Shown piece by piece: positions 1 to 11,429 of a stretch of 64,000 nt of DNA (positions within the stretch are counted from its first letter, which is position 1; each line of letters begins with the position of its first letter). The notes under the pieces were generated by a model that searched no databases, was not told the DNA's origin, and saw nothing but the letters and a program-made list of their open reading frames with translations. The position numbers and the translations under genes are program-made. Source of the stretch: Ramazzottius varieornatus (taxonomy: Eukaryota > Tardigrada > Eutardigrada > Parachela > Ramazzottiidae); NCBI GenBank assembly GCA_001949185.1, contig BDGG01000016.1:1061928-1125927 (forward strand). The letters are read 5' to 3'.

Positions 1-839
1 AACGTGCAATTGCCCCTGGAGCTAACGAACGCTCTCTGTGTCCATGGAAAGTTCCGGTTCTGGGTGTCGCATAATTCTGTTCGGGAAGTTGTTGATGTTC
101 AGATTGACTTTATGGCTTAATGACTTTGCTGTAACGTCAGAAAAAGCAACATAATTTATGGCTAAATCGAGGAGGTAACAGGTGGAGATGATCAGTAGTC
201 ATAAAACGATCGTTTTGTCAAGTTTAATTTTGGTCTTACGATGAACTCGAGCTTCCGACCAGGTTCTCCGTTGTGCCATGTCACGTCGGATTATTTTAAT
301 AATCCTTCTGGCACAGTTGGCCATCTGGGTAGATTTACTAGCTTAGGCCACTTGCATGCAGAGAACAGCACATCTCCATTCACAAGCCAAGAAAAACAAA
401 AATATTAAACGGAATGAACAGCAAAAACAAGACCGTTCGAAGAGAAATGGTGGCGTCAAGGAACTCTCAATCAGTCACCTTTAATCAGGTGCTTCCCACT
501 GCTTGAATTGCTCAGGGGGAACGTGAGCACTAGTCACAAGCTAAGATATTCAACATTGACCGTAAACTAAATACACCAGAAAGCCGAAAAGAAAAAGACC
601 AACAAAAGCTTTGCGGCGTGATACTGGCACTGTGACGAGTATGACGTCACGGTACGATGTGGCCATTGACGCGGAATAACCGTGTGCGTTGGATACCGCG
701 GTGACGTCAGGGACGTGCGCGAGTGAGGTTGGGCAGTTGCGGGGTTCCTGTCGCACGTTTTAGGTTCTGCCATTTTAGCTGTGGTCAAGCTCTGGTAGAC
801 TTGGGTTAATGGTTCCTTCTTCTTTCAGAGCCTGGTCAA
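1..839. other. Upstream region of Disabled, no gene recognised
   Basis: No reading frame with recognisable protein character was seen on either strand. A pyrimidine-rich acceptor (ttctttcag) ends at about 829, directly before the first Disabled exon, so a 5' untranslated or short N-terminal exon probably lies in this stretch or further upstream. I could not pick it out. Confidence 0.4.
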
Positions 840-3800
840 ATGGATGTGTTTCACTTCGAAGGGGAAGGTTTGACGTACAAAGGCAAGCTGATCGGCATCA
901 AAGATGTGGACGGACCACGCGGAGACGAAATGTGCCAAGCAGCCATGCAAGAGTTGACTGCCGCCCTGAAACAGTCCAAAGAACACAAAGCCCGCATCAC
1001 CATTTCCGTCTCGTTGCAAGGCCTGAAACTGAAAGACGAGAAAGGAACGGTAAGTCGTTCAAGAAGTTCTTTCTTTGATTTCTATTCTCGAATTCTCGAG
1101 ATAGCGGCAAATGACGTGAAGGTGATCGTTTTCCTAAGCGGCGCACACTACTAGCCAAAAAAACGGAAACGTGCGCCGCTTGAGGTGACGATTATGTGCA
1201 ATTCGTTCACTGACGTGTTATTTTCCATGAATTTTTTGGTCCGAGAGAAAGAACGTTGACTTAGTTCTTCTTGACGTTCTTTGGGGTGAGAAGTGGGTCT
1301 AGTGATGCGCATGAACGAGCGGTGCACGTGTGAGCGATGACAGTGGCGGATGGTGATGCTCGGAGATGAAGAGAAGAGGACAGTGTCTCATCACGAAAGA
1401 ACACACAGTGTGGTGTTGCGTTGACCTGTCTTTCTGGTGTTTGGTGTACCCATGTGCATCACTGAAAGACTTGTCGAGCATGCTATACAATTCAATGTCT
1501 GTTTGTGTTGATGGCTCTTTGAAAAGCGAGACGAGAGCTCAATGTGTTTATGTTGACAGACGGTTCTGCATGAGCACGCCGTGCCAAAGATTTCCTACAT
1601 CTGGAGGGACCAGTCGGATCAACGGGCCTTCGCTTACGTCTATGGCACCCCAGAAACGGGACACAAAATGATCGCCATCAAAATCGCGGACAAATCGGTA
1701 ATAAATTGAATAACAGAACTCTACTTCTCTCACATACCTGCATCCAGTGCTCGGCTGTTATACGGTGGTACCTTGTGTGCAGGTTGTGAGAATGAGCGAG
1801 AATGTTTTCCAAGTTAGAAAATTCCTGGTCTGCTGGAATTTAGCTTCTTGGTCTTTGGCCTTTGAGTAATGATGTCTGAAGAGTTAGTGAAGATGGTCGA
1901 CGGAGGTGTATGTCTAACGAAGCGTCTTGTCCTTGCAGGCGGATGCCCTTGTGGGTAGTATTCATCAGCTCTTCCAAGTTGCTTTTCGCTTGAAGCAGCA
2001 CGAGCTTGAGCTAGCCAAGAAGGGTCAAGATGATACGGTGAGCAATGGCAGTGACGGTAGCAGCGACGGCAGGAAGGAGAATGGCCAGTCTGCAACGGGG
2101 GTAAGGTCGATCGAGATGTTACACTGATTTACACTCTCTTCATTTAACCACCCACTTTACACCTGTCTGAGGTCGTACTTCACGCTTCCTTCACTCGAAT
2201 GTAGGGGAAGGACAGTGAAGGTAATTATCACTGAATACGGTAATCAACGAGGTGTTTTCTGGGCTTTTACAGACGGATACAATACAGCAGCATGGTGGAA
2301 CAAGGAGAACCGGTGGTAAAGTGGACGAGGCCAATCTTCTCGACTTGGAAAGCGAGCTCTTCAGTTTATCACAGGTATGAAGCACTCTTCAAAGAAGTAG
2401 AAAAAACCTCTGAAGACGAAGCTCTATCCACAGTCAAGGAAGTTAGAAAGAACCTTGCCTTGAAATTCGGTGTGAGGACACGAGAATCGAAGTCCGGCCA
2501 AACAAACTCGACAAGATTTTATCATTTCGTAAGTAGCGCACGGTTCCAGTCATTTAGACTGAAACGTGCGCCACTTTTACGAACTCGAGAAGCCCGTTTT
2601 CCCAAGTGACTCACACTTATAGTACTGTTAACTGGTAACGTGCGCCACTTTGAAAATCAATCTCGTCATGTTTGTTCGCCGATCTCCCATCAACCATAAA
2701 TGCTTGGGAACCCCCAATGACCATTCGGGATTTCCCAAGCATCTATGAAGTGATATGAGGTGTTTTCTATACTTCCTCAGCTTAAGTTTGCATAGCACCG
2801 ATGACATTTTTGTCCTCCAGGGCTTGGAGCAGATGAACCACATGCAAGCTCACGTTGCTCCGCCGACTGGTCAAGATGGCTGGGCCGACTTCGATGGAGC
2901 GTCGGGAAGTATGGGAAGTACCGGTAGTTCTACTGGCAGTTCGGGCATCTCCTGTGACCAGATGTCGTCGGCTTCTTCTACCAGCTCGTCGTCGTCAGAA
3001 GCGCTGGGTGGTGGTCGTGGTAGCACTCCGCAGAGCATTCGCACCATCACACCAGATCCCTTCGACACCATGGTCCAGTACCAGACGCCGCCACCAGCTA
3101 TGGTGGTTCCGCGACCTGTTCCGGGACAGATGCAAGGTAAAGTGCAGATCGAAAACTTGGGAAAGTTTGTTACGGATTTTGCCATTCTGCTGTATGTAGG
3201 CGGCTGACAGTTGGCTCTGAAGCTTTCGTTGACAAACATACAGCAACAGCGGCTGACAAGCTGGTCTTCTGTATGCAGATGTGTGAAACCTGATGTATAA
3301 CTATCGCACACCTGCGTACTACTTGTATCTTTATTCACGGTAGCGTTGGTTGCAGGTGCTTCTGGTTGGGGAGGCAGTCCGTCACTGATGATGGCACCAC
3401 CAGGAGCCATGCCGTTGCCACAGATGCATGGTATGCCGATGTTCGTCCCGCAGATGTCGATGGCAGGAAACGTGGGCATGATGGGCGGTGGTTTCGTTCC
3501 GGTCACTACGCCACCGGCGGTCATTGTCAACGAAGGAGTCTTTGGAGCAAGCAACCCTTTCGGCCAGGCGTTCGCTCAAGAAACTCAGAATATCTTTGGT
3601 GTCGCCACTGACATGTTCGGTAACAACTCGTTGCTGAACGGTCCGTCAGTCTTCGACCCGCCACCGCCACCACCAGTGAGTCCAACATGATGTCGATGTA
3701 CGCAGGTGCATGAGTAGCAAGTATCGAAATTTCACGCACCTGTATACCGTAAAGTAGGACATCATCGACCAAAAATGTATGTAGGTGGGTGATGAACAAT

Positions 3801-4723
3801 GGAGCATCCATCGTTCATATGCATATACCTGATGATCGATGAGTGTTTGGGCCGGAATTGTCAGGTCTGTGTGACTGACTGAAGTTGTGTGCCTTTTTTA
3901 GGTGCCGAAAGAAGAAAAGCCCGATCCATTCACACTGAACGACGACCTCTTCGCAGACTTGGGTGGTAGTTTGGGCAAGACTCGGCCCAACTCTGAGAAG
4001 CCCACATTCCCCAAGCCCATCGTTCCCAAGTTGGCCGACCTGAAGGGCGAATCGCCCGTGCTGCGGCCTGCTCTCTCCACCATCGACATGAACCTACTGC
4101 AGCAGACTGTGATGGCCGTTGGCAGTGTCAGTACCAGTCCGCCACAGGCTTCGCTCATCGACTTGGCCAATTCTTCTTCTGCTCAAATGAACGGTATGCC
4201 TATGCGACGCATTTCCAGTGCCACCAACAGCTTCCAACCAGGAAGCGTAGCAGCGCCGGTGTTGCCTCCGCGTCCTCTGGCTCATTCCAACTCGGTGGGA
4301 ACCTTCCCTGGAATGCTCCCGCCACCTGTACCCATTCCGCGACGAAGTGTCACTCAGGCGCCGGTGCCGGGTGTGGCTGGCTTCGCGCCACCAGGTAACG
4401 CCGCCATCTAAATGAACGTATTTCCCAAATGTCGATCACTGCTTACAGAAAATGACGCTAATAGGCAGACAAGCTCGACAAGACCGTTTCCCAAGTGGCG
4501 CAGGGCTCCAGCCGAGAACAGTGAAAACGTGCGCCACTTGGGAGAACGATCTTGATTGAGTTTGCCAGGCCAGATCTCCATATTGCACAGAAAGAATTAG
4601 AATATTCTAATTTGAAACGTTTTGTCCTTATTTGCAGTCGTGGTGGCCGCGTCGAATCCTTTCGGAATGACGCCAGTGATATCGGGGAATACGGATCCTT
4701 TTGCCGATGCATTCTTCAAGTGA
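840..4723 (+). CDS. Dab: Disabled (Dab) PTB-domain endocytic adaptor
   Basis: Dab proteins bind FxNPxY tails of LDL-receptor-family proteins through a PTB domain and recruit clathrin, AP-2 and EH-domain proteins. Eight exons fit in phase: 840-1049, 1560-1697, 1939-2100, 2273-2374, 2821-3136, 3356-3675, 3902-4394 and 4638-4723, giving 608 aa with no frame break. Residues 1 to about 145 form the PTB domain: FEGEGLTYKGKLIGIKDV matches the Dab start pattern FKGxGVxYKAKLIG, and the third exon carries the C-terminal helix (LVGSIHQLFQVAFRLKQHEL). The rest is Ser/Pro/Gly-rich and disordered, with two NPF motifs (in the sixth and last exons) and DPF motifs including one next to the C-terminus, ligands for EH domains and AP-2. 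The start at 840 is the first in-frame ATG, but the PTB fold begins right there, so a short upstream coding exon is possible. Introns carry foldback repeats of two families. Confidence 0.9.
2495..2665. repeat. Foldback family A, one full and one partial copy (Disabled intron)
   Basis: AACAAACTCGACAAGAT leads into arms AGCGCACGGTTCCAG and CTGAAACGTGCGCCACTT. A second right arm (GGTAACGTGCGCCACTTTG) follows at about 2635. Confidence 0.7.
3276..3325. repeat. Foldback family B copy (Disabled intron)
   Basis: Arms GTATGCAGATGTGTGA and TCGCACACCTGCGTAC are near-perfect inverse complements around a short loop. This is a second hairpin family, distinct from the GTGCGCCACTT family. Confidence 0.6.
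3698..3750. repeat. Foldback family B copy (Disabled intron)
   Basis: Arms TGTACGCAGGTGCATGA and TCACGCACCTGTATACC. A further related half-site (TGTATGTAGGTGGGTGA) follows at about 3776. Confidence 0.6.
4460..4575. repeat. Foldback family A copy (last Disabled intron)
   Basis: Extended palindrome: AAGCTCGACAAGACCGTTTC, then CCAAGTGGCGCA, a short loop, GTGCGCCACTTGGGAGAACG and GATCTTGATTGAGTTTG. It lies wholly inside the intron 4395-4637. Confidence 0.75.
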
Positions 4724-5438
4724 GGCAGTCAACAGTGTAACATGGTGTCTTGTGGGCAAGTGGTGCTCGTCGATGGACTTTCCAAAGCTGGTTTAATTGT
4801 GAATATCCTGGTGATTTCCCACACGCGGTGCTTCATGGCCGTGTCTGGTGTACAAAAGAATACACGAACGATACAGCCGCAATATTCTTCCTCTGCAAAT
4901 TTATGCTGGCTTAACTCGGTCTTGAAAAGTGCTTTTAAGCTTTTCCGCAGTTTTCTTTTATTATGTTGATTATGTGATCTGATAGTTTCGTCTTCGAAGT
5001 CACATAATTTCGCTCTGGATATTACTTTCCTTTGAGGTTTACCGGTGGGATGCATGGAGTTTCATAGCCGAGGGTTTTTTCTTTACATGCCACGCTTCTT
5101 TGGCTTCTTTTTTATCGACTATTTTTCGATATACCTTTCGTCTTCCTGTGTTCACTTTTTATTCAACCGTATTTCAACTCGATCTATCGCATATCATACC
5201 CTTTTGTTTGCATGTTTATTAACCAACGTAGTTGTAAAGATATCTGTAACAAACGAAGTTCCCCTCTTCCGCTTGTACCAACAACAGACGACGAATTCCA
5301 AACTGGCAGTTTGTTAAAAAAGACATTTACAAAGTACAAGAGATCACAGATTCAGACAAGGCTCAGCACACATCGCTGCTAACTTCCTCGACATGCAAGA
5401 GACCGAGCTGTTGAGCAGGGCAGTAATCCGTTCTTTTT
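4724..5438. other. Convergent 3' region between Disabled and the CLIP protease
   Basis: The two flanking genes end toward each other. The interval is AT-rich with no convincing open frame and probably holds the two 3' untranslated regions. Confidence 0.5.
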
Positions 5439-8400
5439 TCACCGTCGAGGTAAATCGCTTCTTTCTCTGAGACCGAACGCTGCAGTTGGGTCCATCCTGA
5501 AGTAATTCCAGTTGGACGCCACGATGCTTTCTATCCAGTCTTTCACAAAGAAGATGTTGGTGTAGAAACCAGGAACGTTCTCTTGACCACAGCCGTAGCC
5601 TTTACTGACAATACCGATCAACTCCCAGTAGTTACCGCGGGACGCCAACAAAGGACCTCCAGAGTCGCCCTACAACAAGAACGAACCTGCAAGCTTTTCA
5701 ACACATGGTAAGTCTGTTCGGCCTGACTCGCTTACTCTGCAAGCGTCTTGGTTGGGTCTTCCTCCCGCACAAATATACTGCGGCTTGATTTCCTCGTAAA
5801 TATTCTTGCTTCTCAACTGCAAGTAACACTGCCATGGGAAAAGGATGGGGAGCTTGACTTCTTGAAGAACCATCGGCAAGTTCGACCGATCGTCAGCTGA
5901 AATTAGGAAACCACGTCAGATACAAGAGTATTGAGGTGAATATCGGGGACTTTGTGGACGCAGGTGAGTGACGGGCCGACCAGAAAACTGCCTGTATTTC
6001 GCACCAACCTGCATACATATCTGGTTCTATGTATGTAGGTAGGTGACAGACAGGCGAGAAAAGCGCCTGCATCGCTCGTCCACCTGCACACACGGGTTGC
6101 CAACGGTGAAAGTATCACTTACTTTCTTTCCGTTTGCCCCACCCGAGCACAGTTCCCATCTCACCCAAATGTTCACCACTGGGAAGGCACACCGGCCTAA
6201 TATGCGGCTTGAACTTGATGGGCGTTTCCAGCTGGACCAGCGCCACGTCGAAGGAGGACTGTGTGGCGTTGAAGAACGGATGGATAAAGGCCCGTGAGAT
6301 CGATACGGTTTCCGGACCGAACAACCCGAGGTCCTCTTCGTCCATACTGTAAAGTCCTATCCGGATAGCCAGGTCCCGGTAGTACCCATACTGGAAGTTC
6401 TTGTAGACGCAGTGAGCGGCTGTGATGAGGAACTGTTCGTTCAAGATGGTGGCGCCACAGCGGAGACGGTTGGAACTGAGCAGGACCGCCATCCATGGCC
6501 AGGCTCCAAAGTCACTGGGCCGACCACCGAGAATACGGGCTGTACGACTGAAAAGACCGTGACGGACACCACAGAAGGTCTGAGAGGAAGTCGTCGGGGA
6601 AGACATGTTGAGCGTTACTTGCGGTTGAACTGGTTGAAGAATGTGTGGTTGTGTGAGGTTGAAGGCGAAAGGTACAGGAATGTTTATCTGTTCAGGCTGT
6701 GGTGGCATTTGTGGTATGAGCTGAGTTTGAGGTGGAGCGAACTGGGGGACGAACGCGGTGTAAGGGCCATTGGGACCGTAAGCAATGTACTGTTGTTGCG
6801 CTATGGGTTGTGGCGGAGGTGGTACATTTTGGTCAGGGGAGAAACTTCCTGGTTGGGAAATTTGTAGTATTTGTGGCTGGTTGTTTGGGAAGAATGTCTG
6901 TTGTGGCGGCTGGAATTGTGCTGGAGGACCGAACGGACCTGGTAATGGGCTGTTTTGAAACTGGGGAGGAAACGGACCCGGAAAGGAGTTTGTGTTTGGT
7001 GGTTGGGCAAAGCTATGTGGCTGGTTTGGTAGAATGTATGGTGGACCCTGTGATGGTTGGTACGGCATGCTAGGTTGATTAGGTGGCTGCAGTTGACCGG
7101 AAGTGGATACGCTCGGCTGAAAGTACGGTGGCACCATTCTGTTTGGCTGTGCGTTCTGATCGTTAATCGCCTACGAAGAATTGTCAGTCATCTTTCTTTC
7201 GTGCTGATGGATCTTCTTACAAAAAAATCGTGCGCGAACTAGTGAGAGTTGTTTTACATGCAAATAGAAAATTTCGGTGAAACCATTACGAAGAACCATT
7301 ATCTGCAACGATTTAGAATCAATCAATTCGGACACAGGCAAACAGTCTCGATAATATCGTATTCCCACGTGGCGCACGCTTCTGGTAGATAACACTGACA
7401 GCCTGCGCCACTTGGGTAGACAGGCCCGACACTGGGCAGATCAGGACCGTTTTTGCAAGTGGCGCACACTCTCAGCAGGTAACAAAGAGAACGTGCGCCA
7501 CTTGGGGAAACAATCTTGTCGAGTTTGGCGATGTCCGAACTAACTTTACCACTCTCGCAGTATTCTTACCTGTTCTGTCCATCCATTGGGGGGACCTGGT
7601 TGAGTCTTCTGTGGTAACTCAACCGGCACTTTACCCGGCAAGTAGCTCATCTTGGTATTATCGTTGGGAGGAAGCAACTCCAAGGGGCTCTTGTCATACC
7701 CGTAGAACTTGTTGGGAACCGAGACAAAGTTGACCAGATGGCCGGACTTTGGTCGTGTTGGGGTGTATGGAGCATTGAGGTCCGCGTCTTTCTGTCGGTT
7801 GATGTCATCAAGAACCGCAGAGGCCAAGTTAGTGCTACGGTTGCTGGAGAAGCAGCAGATGCCACCGGGTAAGAGTATCTGCGTACCCGCGGAGTTCAGC
7901 GCGACCTCGCAGGCTGTCTGCGGCTGCACTCTTTGCAGGATGGGACAGTTGGACATGAAGGTACAACTGGCTTCCCGCGAACATTTCTGCTTGGGGATGT
8001 TAAGTGTCTCAATGCGAGGTTCTGTAAAAGAGATACATGCTCGGTGTTGGTACGATAGACTAACTGGGAGCTCAGCGAACAGACCCGACAAGGTTGTTTT
8101 TCAAAGTGACGCACGTTTTCAGCATCATTGGCTGGATTCGTGCGCCACTTGGAAACCGAATCTGCTGAGTTTGTTTGCTCAAGTGACGCACTGTTCCAGT
8201 GTTACTAGCTGGTCGCGTGCGCCACCTGGAAAAAAGACATGTGTTTGCTCAGGTCCGAATTGGGGCGAGAAGAAATGATTTGTTACTGGTAGATAATATA
8301 AAGATAAAATGACGTTTTATGGGTCAGAAAATTGTAATTAAGACCACAACCACGCTTTCGGTTTCGCTTGGTGGAATTCATAATCAACTCGGAAAATCTC

Positions 8401-9121
8401 TTCATCGACGCATCGTTCTCGTTCAAGGAGCGACGGTCGAAAAGCGCATAAGTAGGTGGCGGCACCGCTGTCGCCGATGCTGGGCACGGGTTTACAAATT
8501 AATTGAGCGTTTTGTATGGAAATTGAAATGTTGGAATAAGTTATGCTCAACCACAATTAACCGTCAACCGTGAAGCCTTCAATCAGGTAACGTGGGATAC
8601 CTCACCACAAACTATTTCGCCCACGAAAGCGTTCTTTTAGAACCTCAGTGTCTCGGTATCATGCAGAAATTCCAAACCAGACCAGTTCCACAGCCTCTTT
8701 TTGCACTAGTTTTTTATTAAGTCTCGGTTGAAGCCCCGACACTTCGTTAAAACTGAGTTGACCCACAAAAGATTCCCGGATACACATCGTGAGATAACTT
8801 CACGGCGGTCTGCAGTTCTTGGTGCTCGTGGCTCGGACAAAGTTATTAGCCGACCAGGAAGTAATTACACCACAACGAGAGGCTTCGTTTAGCACTTGAA
8901 TCACGGTGGAGCTCTTCACACTCGAAAAGACTAAATCATGCACTCATACCTGCACCGATCACATCGCTTCCCCTCCGATAGTTCAACAACCGGTCAGCAA
9001 TGGGTAAGTCCGGTACGGAACCAAAACTGATATACTGAAGGGAAGTCGATTGCAGGAGATCATCCGCCATGAGTCCTCCATTAAACCCCAACAACAAAAA
9101 TACGGCCACCACGAAGAACAT
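5439..9121 (-). CDS. Secreted CLIP-domain trypsin-like serine protease
   Basis: Predicted secreted zymogen of the CLIP-protease type that acts in arthropod proteolytic cascades. Five exons fit in phase on the minus strand: 9121-8950, 8021-7570, 7170-6123, 5896-5736 and 5669-5439, giving 687 aa. A signal peptide (MFFVVAVFLLLGFNGGLMA) is followed by a six-cysteine CLIP-like segment at about residues 70-110 (KCSREASC, SNCP, AC, GGICC). Residues about 209-410 are a long Pro/Gln-rich linker. Cleavage at R|ILGG (about residue 420) would start the catalytic domain, with His in TAAHC (about 461), Asp in FDVAL (about 516) and Ser in GDSGGP (about 614). The Asp in QDACRGDSGGP six residues before the Ser predicts trypsin-like specificity. 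The catalytic triad is complete. The cascade it serves cannot be told from sequence. Confidence 0.88.
5950..6095. repeat. Foldback family B, two copies in a protease intron
   Basis: Two tandem hairpins: GGACGCAGGTGAGTGA with TTCGCACCAACCTGCATAC, then TATGTATGTAGGTAGGTGA with TCGTCCACCTGCACAC. Both lie in the intron 5897-6122. Confidence 0.6.
7333..7535. repeat. Foldback family A dimer (protease intron)
   Basis: Two hairpins about 85 nt apart, each with GTGGCGCAC left and GCGCCACTTGG right arms, ending in AACAATCTTGTCGAGTTTGG. Confidence 0.75.
8080..8255. repeat. Foldback family A dimer (first protease intron)
   Basis: Two hairpins with CAAAGTGACGCACGTTTTCA / TTCGTGCGCCACTTGG and CAAGTGACGCACTGTTCCAG / CGCGTGCGCCACCTGG arms. 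Confidence 0.75.
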
Positions 9122-10230
9122 CTTTAAAGTTCGACCAACAGTCCGAGTTTACGACCACGCCGATGTCACTTTACGATGTTGTTTTATGGCCCAACACTTT
9201 CATGATTCCCTCGATGCAAGATAAAACACACCGTGCCCACAAATAAATTTCGAAACCTTCACGGATATAAAAACAAACGCGTTCGCCGTTCGGACTGAGG
9301 TGGAGGAACAGAAATGAATGCAAAAGTGCAGACAATGTTGACCGTTACGGCAGACGATTAGAAGTACATTAATGCGCTTCGGATCTTCGCGAATGTTATG
9401 CACAGCTTTACCTAACTCTCATAAAAGAGCTCGATGATCTGCAAAGATTCACTCATCTTGACCCAGTTATACCATGGTTAGGCGGCCGGAAAACTGGGTC
9501 TATTTATCGGCCTAACTGCAACTGCTCACAACTCGTAACAACGTAATGACTAGTTCGGAACCTTCTACGCATAGTATTGTATACGCTGAATCTCATCGCA
9601 GCTGAATGTGTTCGGACAAATACATCGATGAACAATGCTACAGACGAAAGAGAGAACCTTTCTATGGTGGGCCATGTGGTCGGGCATCATACCATACGAT
9701 GATAGAAAACGCGGTGCCGCGATGGACGCCTGAGCACAAACTACCTTAGCTTCTATTTCGATAGTCCAATCATGCGTCCGGAACGGCCTCACATAACCGG
9801 CTTCCCACGAATTTTCAAATACTCGCCTCGGTTCGAATCCTCGGACAGATGCTGCTGCGAGTGACAGTTCATGAAAGCGCGTCGTTGGTGACGAAGAGCC
9901 TGTAGCCAACCCCGACCAGGTTGCATGTAGCGAGCCGTCGGGCCTGCCCTCTTCACTGTACACCTGTCAAGATAACCGTTTACAGCCGTCTTGCGCGCTT
10001 TTATGAGTGCGTCGGTTCGGTGGGGAAAGCTCGATGTTCAAAGGCTTCCGGGTTACCAATGCGAGTTTTATTACTCTTGGGGCATCTGGTGCTCTAATCG
10101 ATGATTTTATTGGAGTGAAAATTATATCTCAGAAAACTCTAGGTTTCGAAGAGCGCGTGGAAAACTCAGTTCGACACCCGAGCGAAAATATTTCATCGCT
10201 TATTAGATTTTCTTGAGTTTAGAAAGCAAA

Positions 10231-10500
10231 ATGGGAGAACTCGACAAGATCGGTTTTCCAAGCGGAGCACGTGTCCAGCCAACAACAGTGAAAATGTGCG
10301 TCGTTTGGAGACACGGTCTTATGGAGTCAGCTTTTCAAAGTGGCGCACACTTCCTTGTCGATATCTCTAGAAACATACGCCACTTTGGAAGACGATCTGA
10401 TCGGGTTTGTTTTTCCAAGTGGCGCGTGCGTTCAGCCAGTAACACCTAAAACGTGCGCCGCTCCAGAGAATAATCATGTCGATATTTTTCGCCAAGCTCC
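10231..10500. repeat. Foldback family A trimer (intergenic)
   Basis: Three consecutive hairpin units starting GGGAGAACTCGACAAGATCG, each carrying GGCGCAC- or GGAGCAC-type left arms and GCGCC/GTCG-type right arms with variable decay. Confidence 0.65.
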
Positions 10501-11020
10501 CGAACACAAGTTCCAAGCACAAGAACCTCCGAATAAGCTGAAAATGGAAATGATTTGTTGCTCGATCCCGGGTGTGTTTGAACGTCATTATTGATTTACC
10601 GATGAAGATTCAACGCGGAACTTTTTGGCGCGCATCCGTGTAATTCACAGCGGATCATTTCGATCCACCATCATGATATGTCAGCTTCTTCTCGCATTAT
10701 GGAAATTATGGAAAATAACACCCACACAAAAGTCAGCGAGATATACGTTTCTCGTCAACGATAACGACGAACATGTATCTTCTGCTTGTCAATAGACGGT
10801 TTACGACGAGAAGAAATTAGAACTATGCTCAACGTAACCGGCGCAACAAAACCTACTGTGCCTAAATTATGTTTTTTATCGGCCCTACATCAATGAAGAC
10901 CATCTTTCACTGACGCTGCCTATTTACATCATATAGTTAATCGGATATAAAACCCAAACTGTCACAGTTCCCGTCACACGAACATGAAGCTGTCCCACAG
11001 TGTCACACAAATATGAATTC

Positions 11021-11210
11021 AGACGTCGGCAAACGGATCAGCCAGATCGTTCCCCCAAGTGGCGCACGTGTCCACTGTTAGTGGCCGAAAGCCTTCGCCA
11101 CTTCGAATAACGATCTTGACGATTGCGTTTTTCCCAAGTGACGCACGGTTTCATTACTTTTGCCCGAATGCGTGCGCGACTTGGGAAAGCGATCTGGGTG
11201 AATTCACCTG
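11021..11210. repeat. Foldback family A dimer (intergenic)
   Basis: Starts with the subfamily end GACGTCGGCAAACGGATCAG; arms CCAAGTGGCGCACGTG / CTTCGCCACTTCG, then CCAAGTGACGCACGG / GTGCGCGACTTGGG. Confidence 0.7.
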
Positions 11211-11429
11211 CCGACGTCTCGACTTGCCTTTACTTCTTGTTCTCTTGATTGAATACTGTATAAACGCGATAAAACCGCCATACGTCACATTTATGACTTA
11301 CCAGGTGTACGGCGGTTCTATCGGGGTAATACAGTACGATATCGATGCTCCCCCTTTATTCGTGTGGACTGCTCAGCCATCAGATTACACTACGGACTAG
11401 AAGTCTAGTACAGATATCATGCACTGATT

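Larger units (their letters stand above)
9122..11429. other. Intergenic region with repeats, no gene supported
   Basis: Lies between the 5' end of the CLIP protease and the 3' end of the prohormone gene. An open frame at 9565-9963 (-) overlaps a tRNA B-box-like string (GGTTCGAATCC near 9830) but has no recognised domain. A small palindrome (GTTAGGC...CCTAAC) sits near 9480-9520, and family A foldbacks lie at 10231-10500 and 11021-11205. Nothing else could be supported. Confidence 0.4.

Noticed and set aside
6412-7137. Plus-strand frames opposite the protease exon
   Set aside because: Shadows of the real minus-strand Pro/Gln-rich exon.
9760-9860. tRNA gene suggested by GGTTCGAATCC near 9830
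   Set aside because: The bases around the B-box-like string do not form a T stem, and no matching A box or acceptor stem was found. At most a degraded tRNA-derived repeat.
9565-9963. 132-residue minus-strand frame
   Set aside because: No domain, no signal peptide, no splice context, and it overlaps repeat-like sequence.
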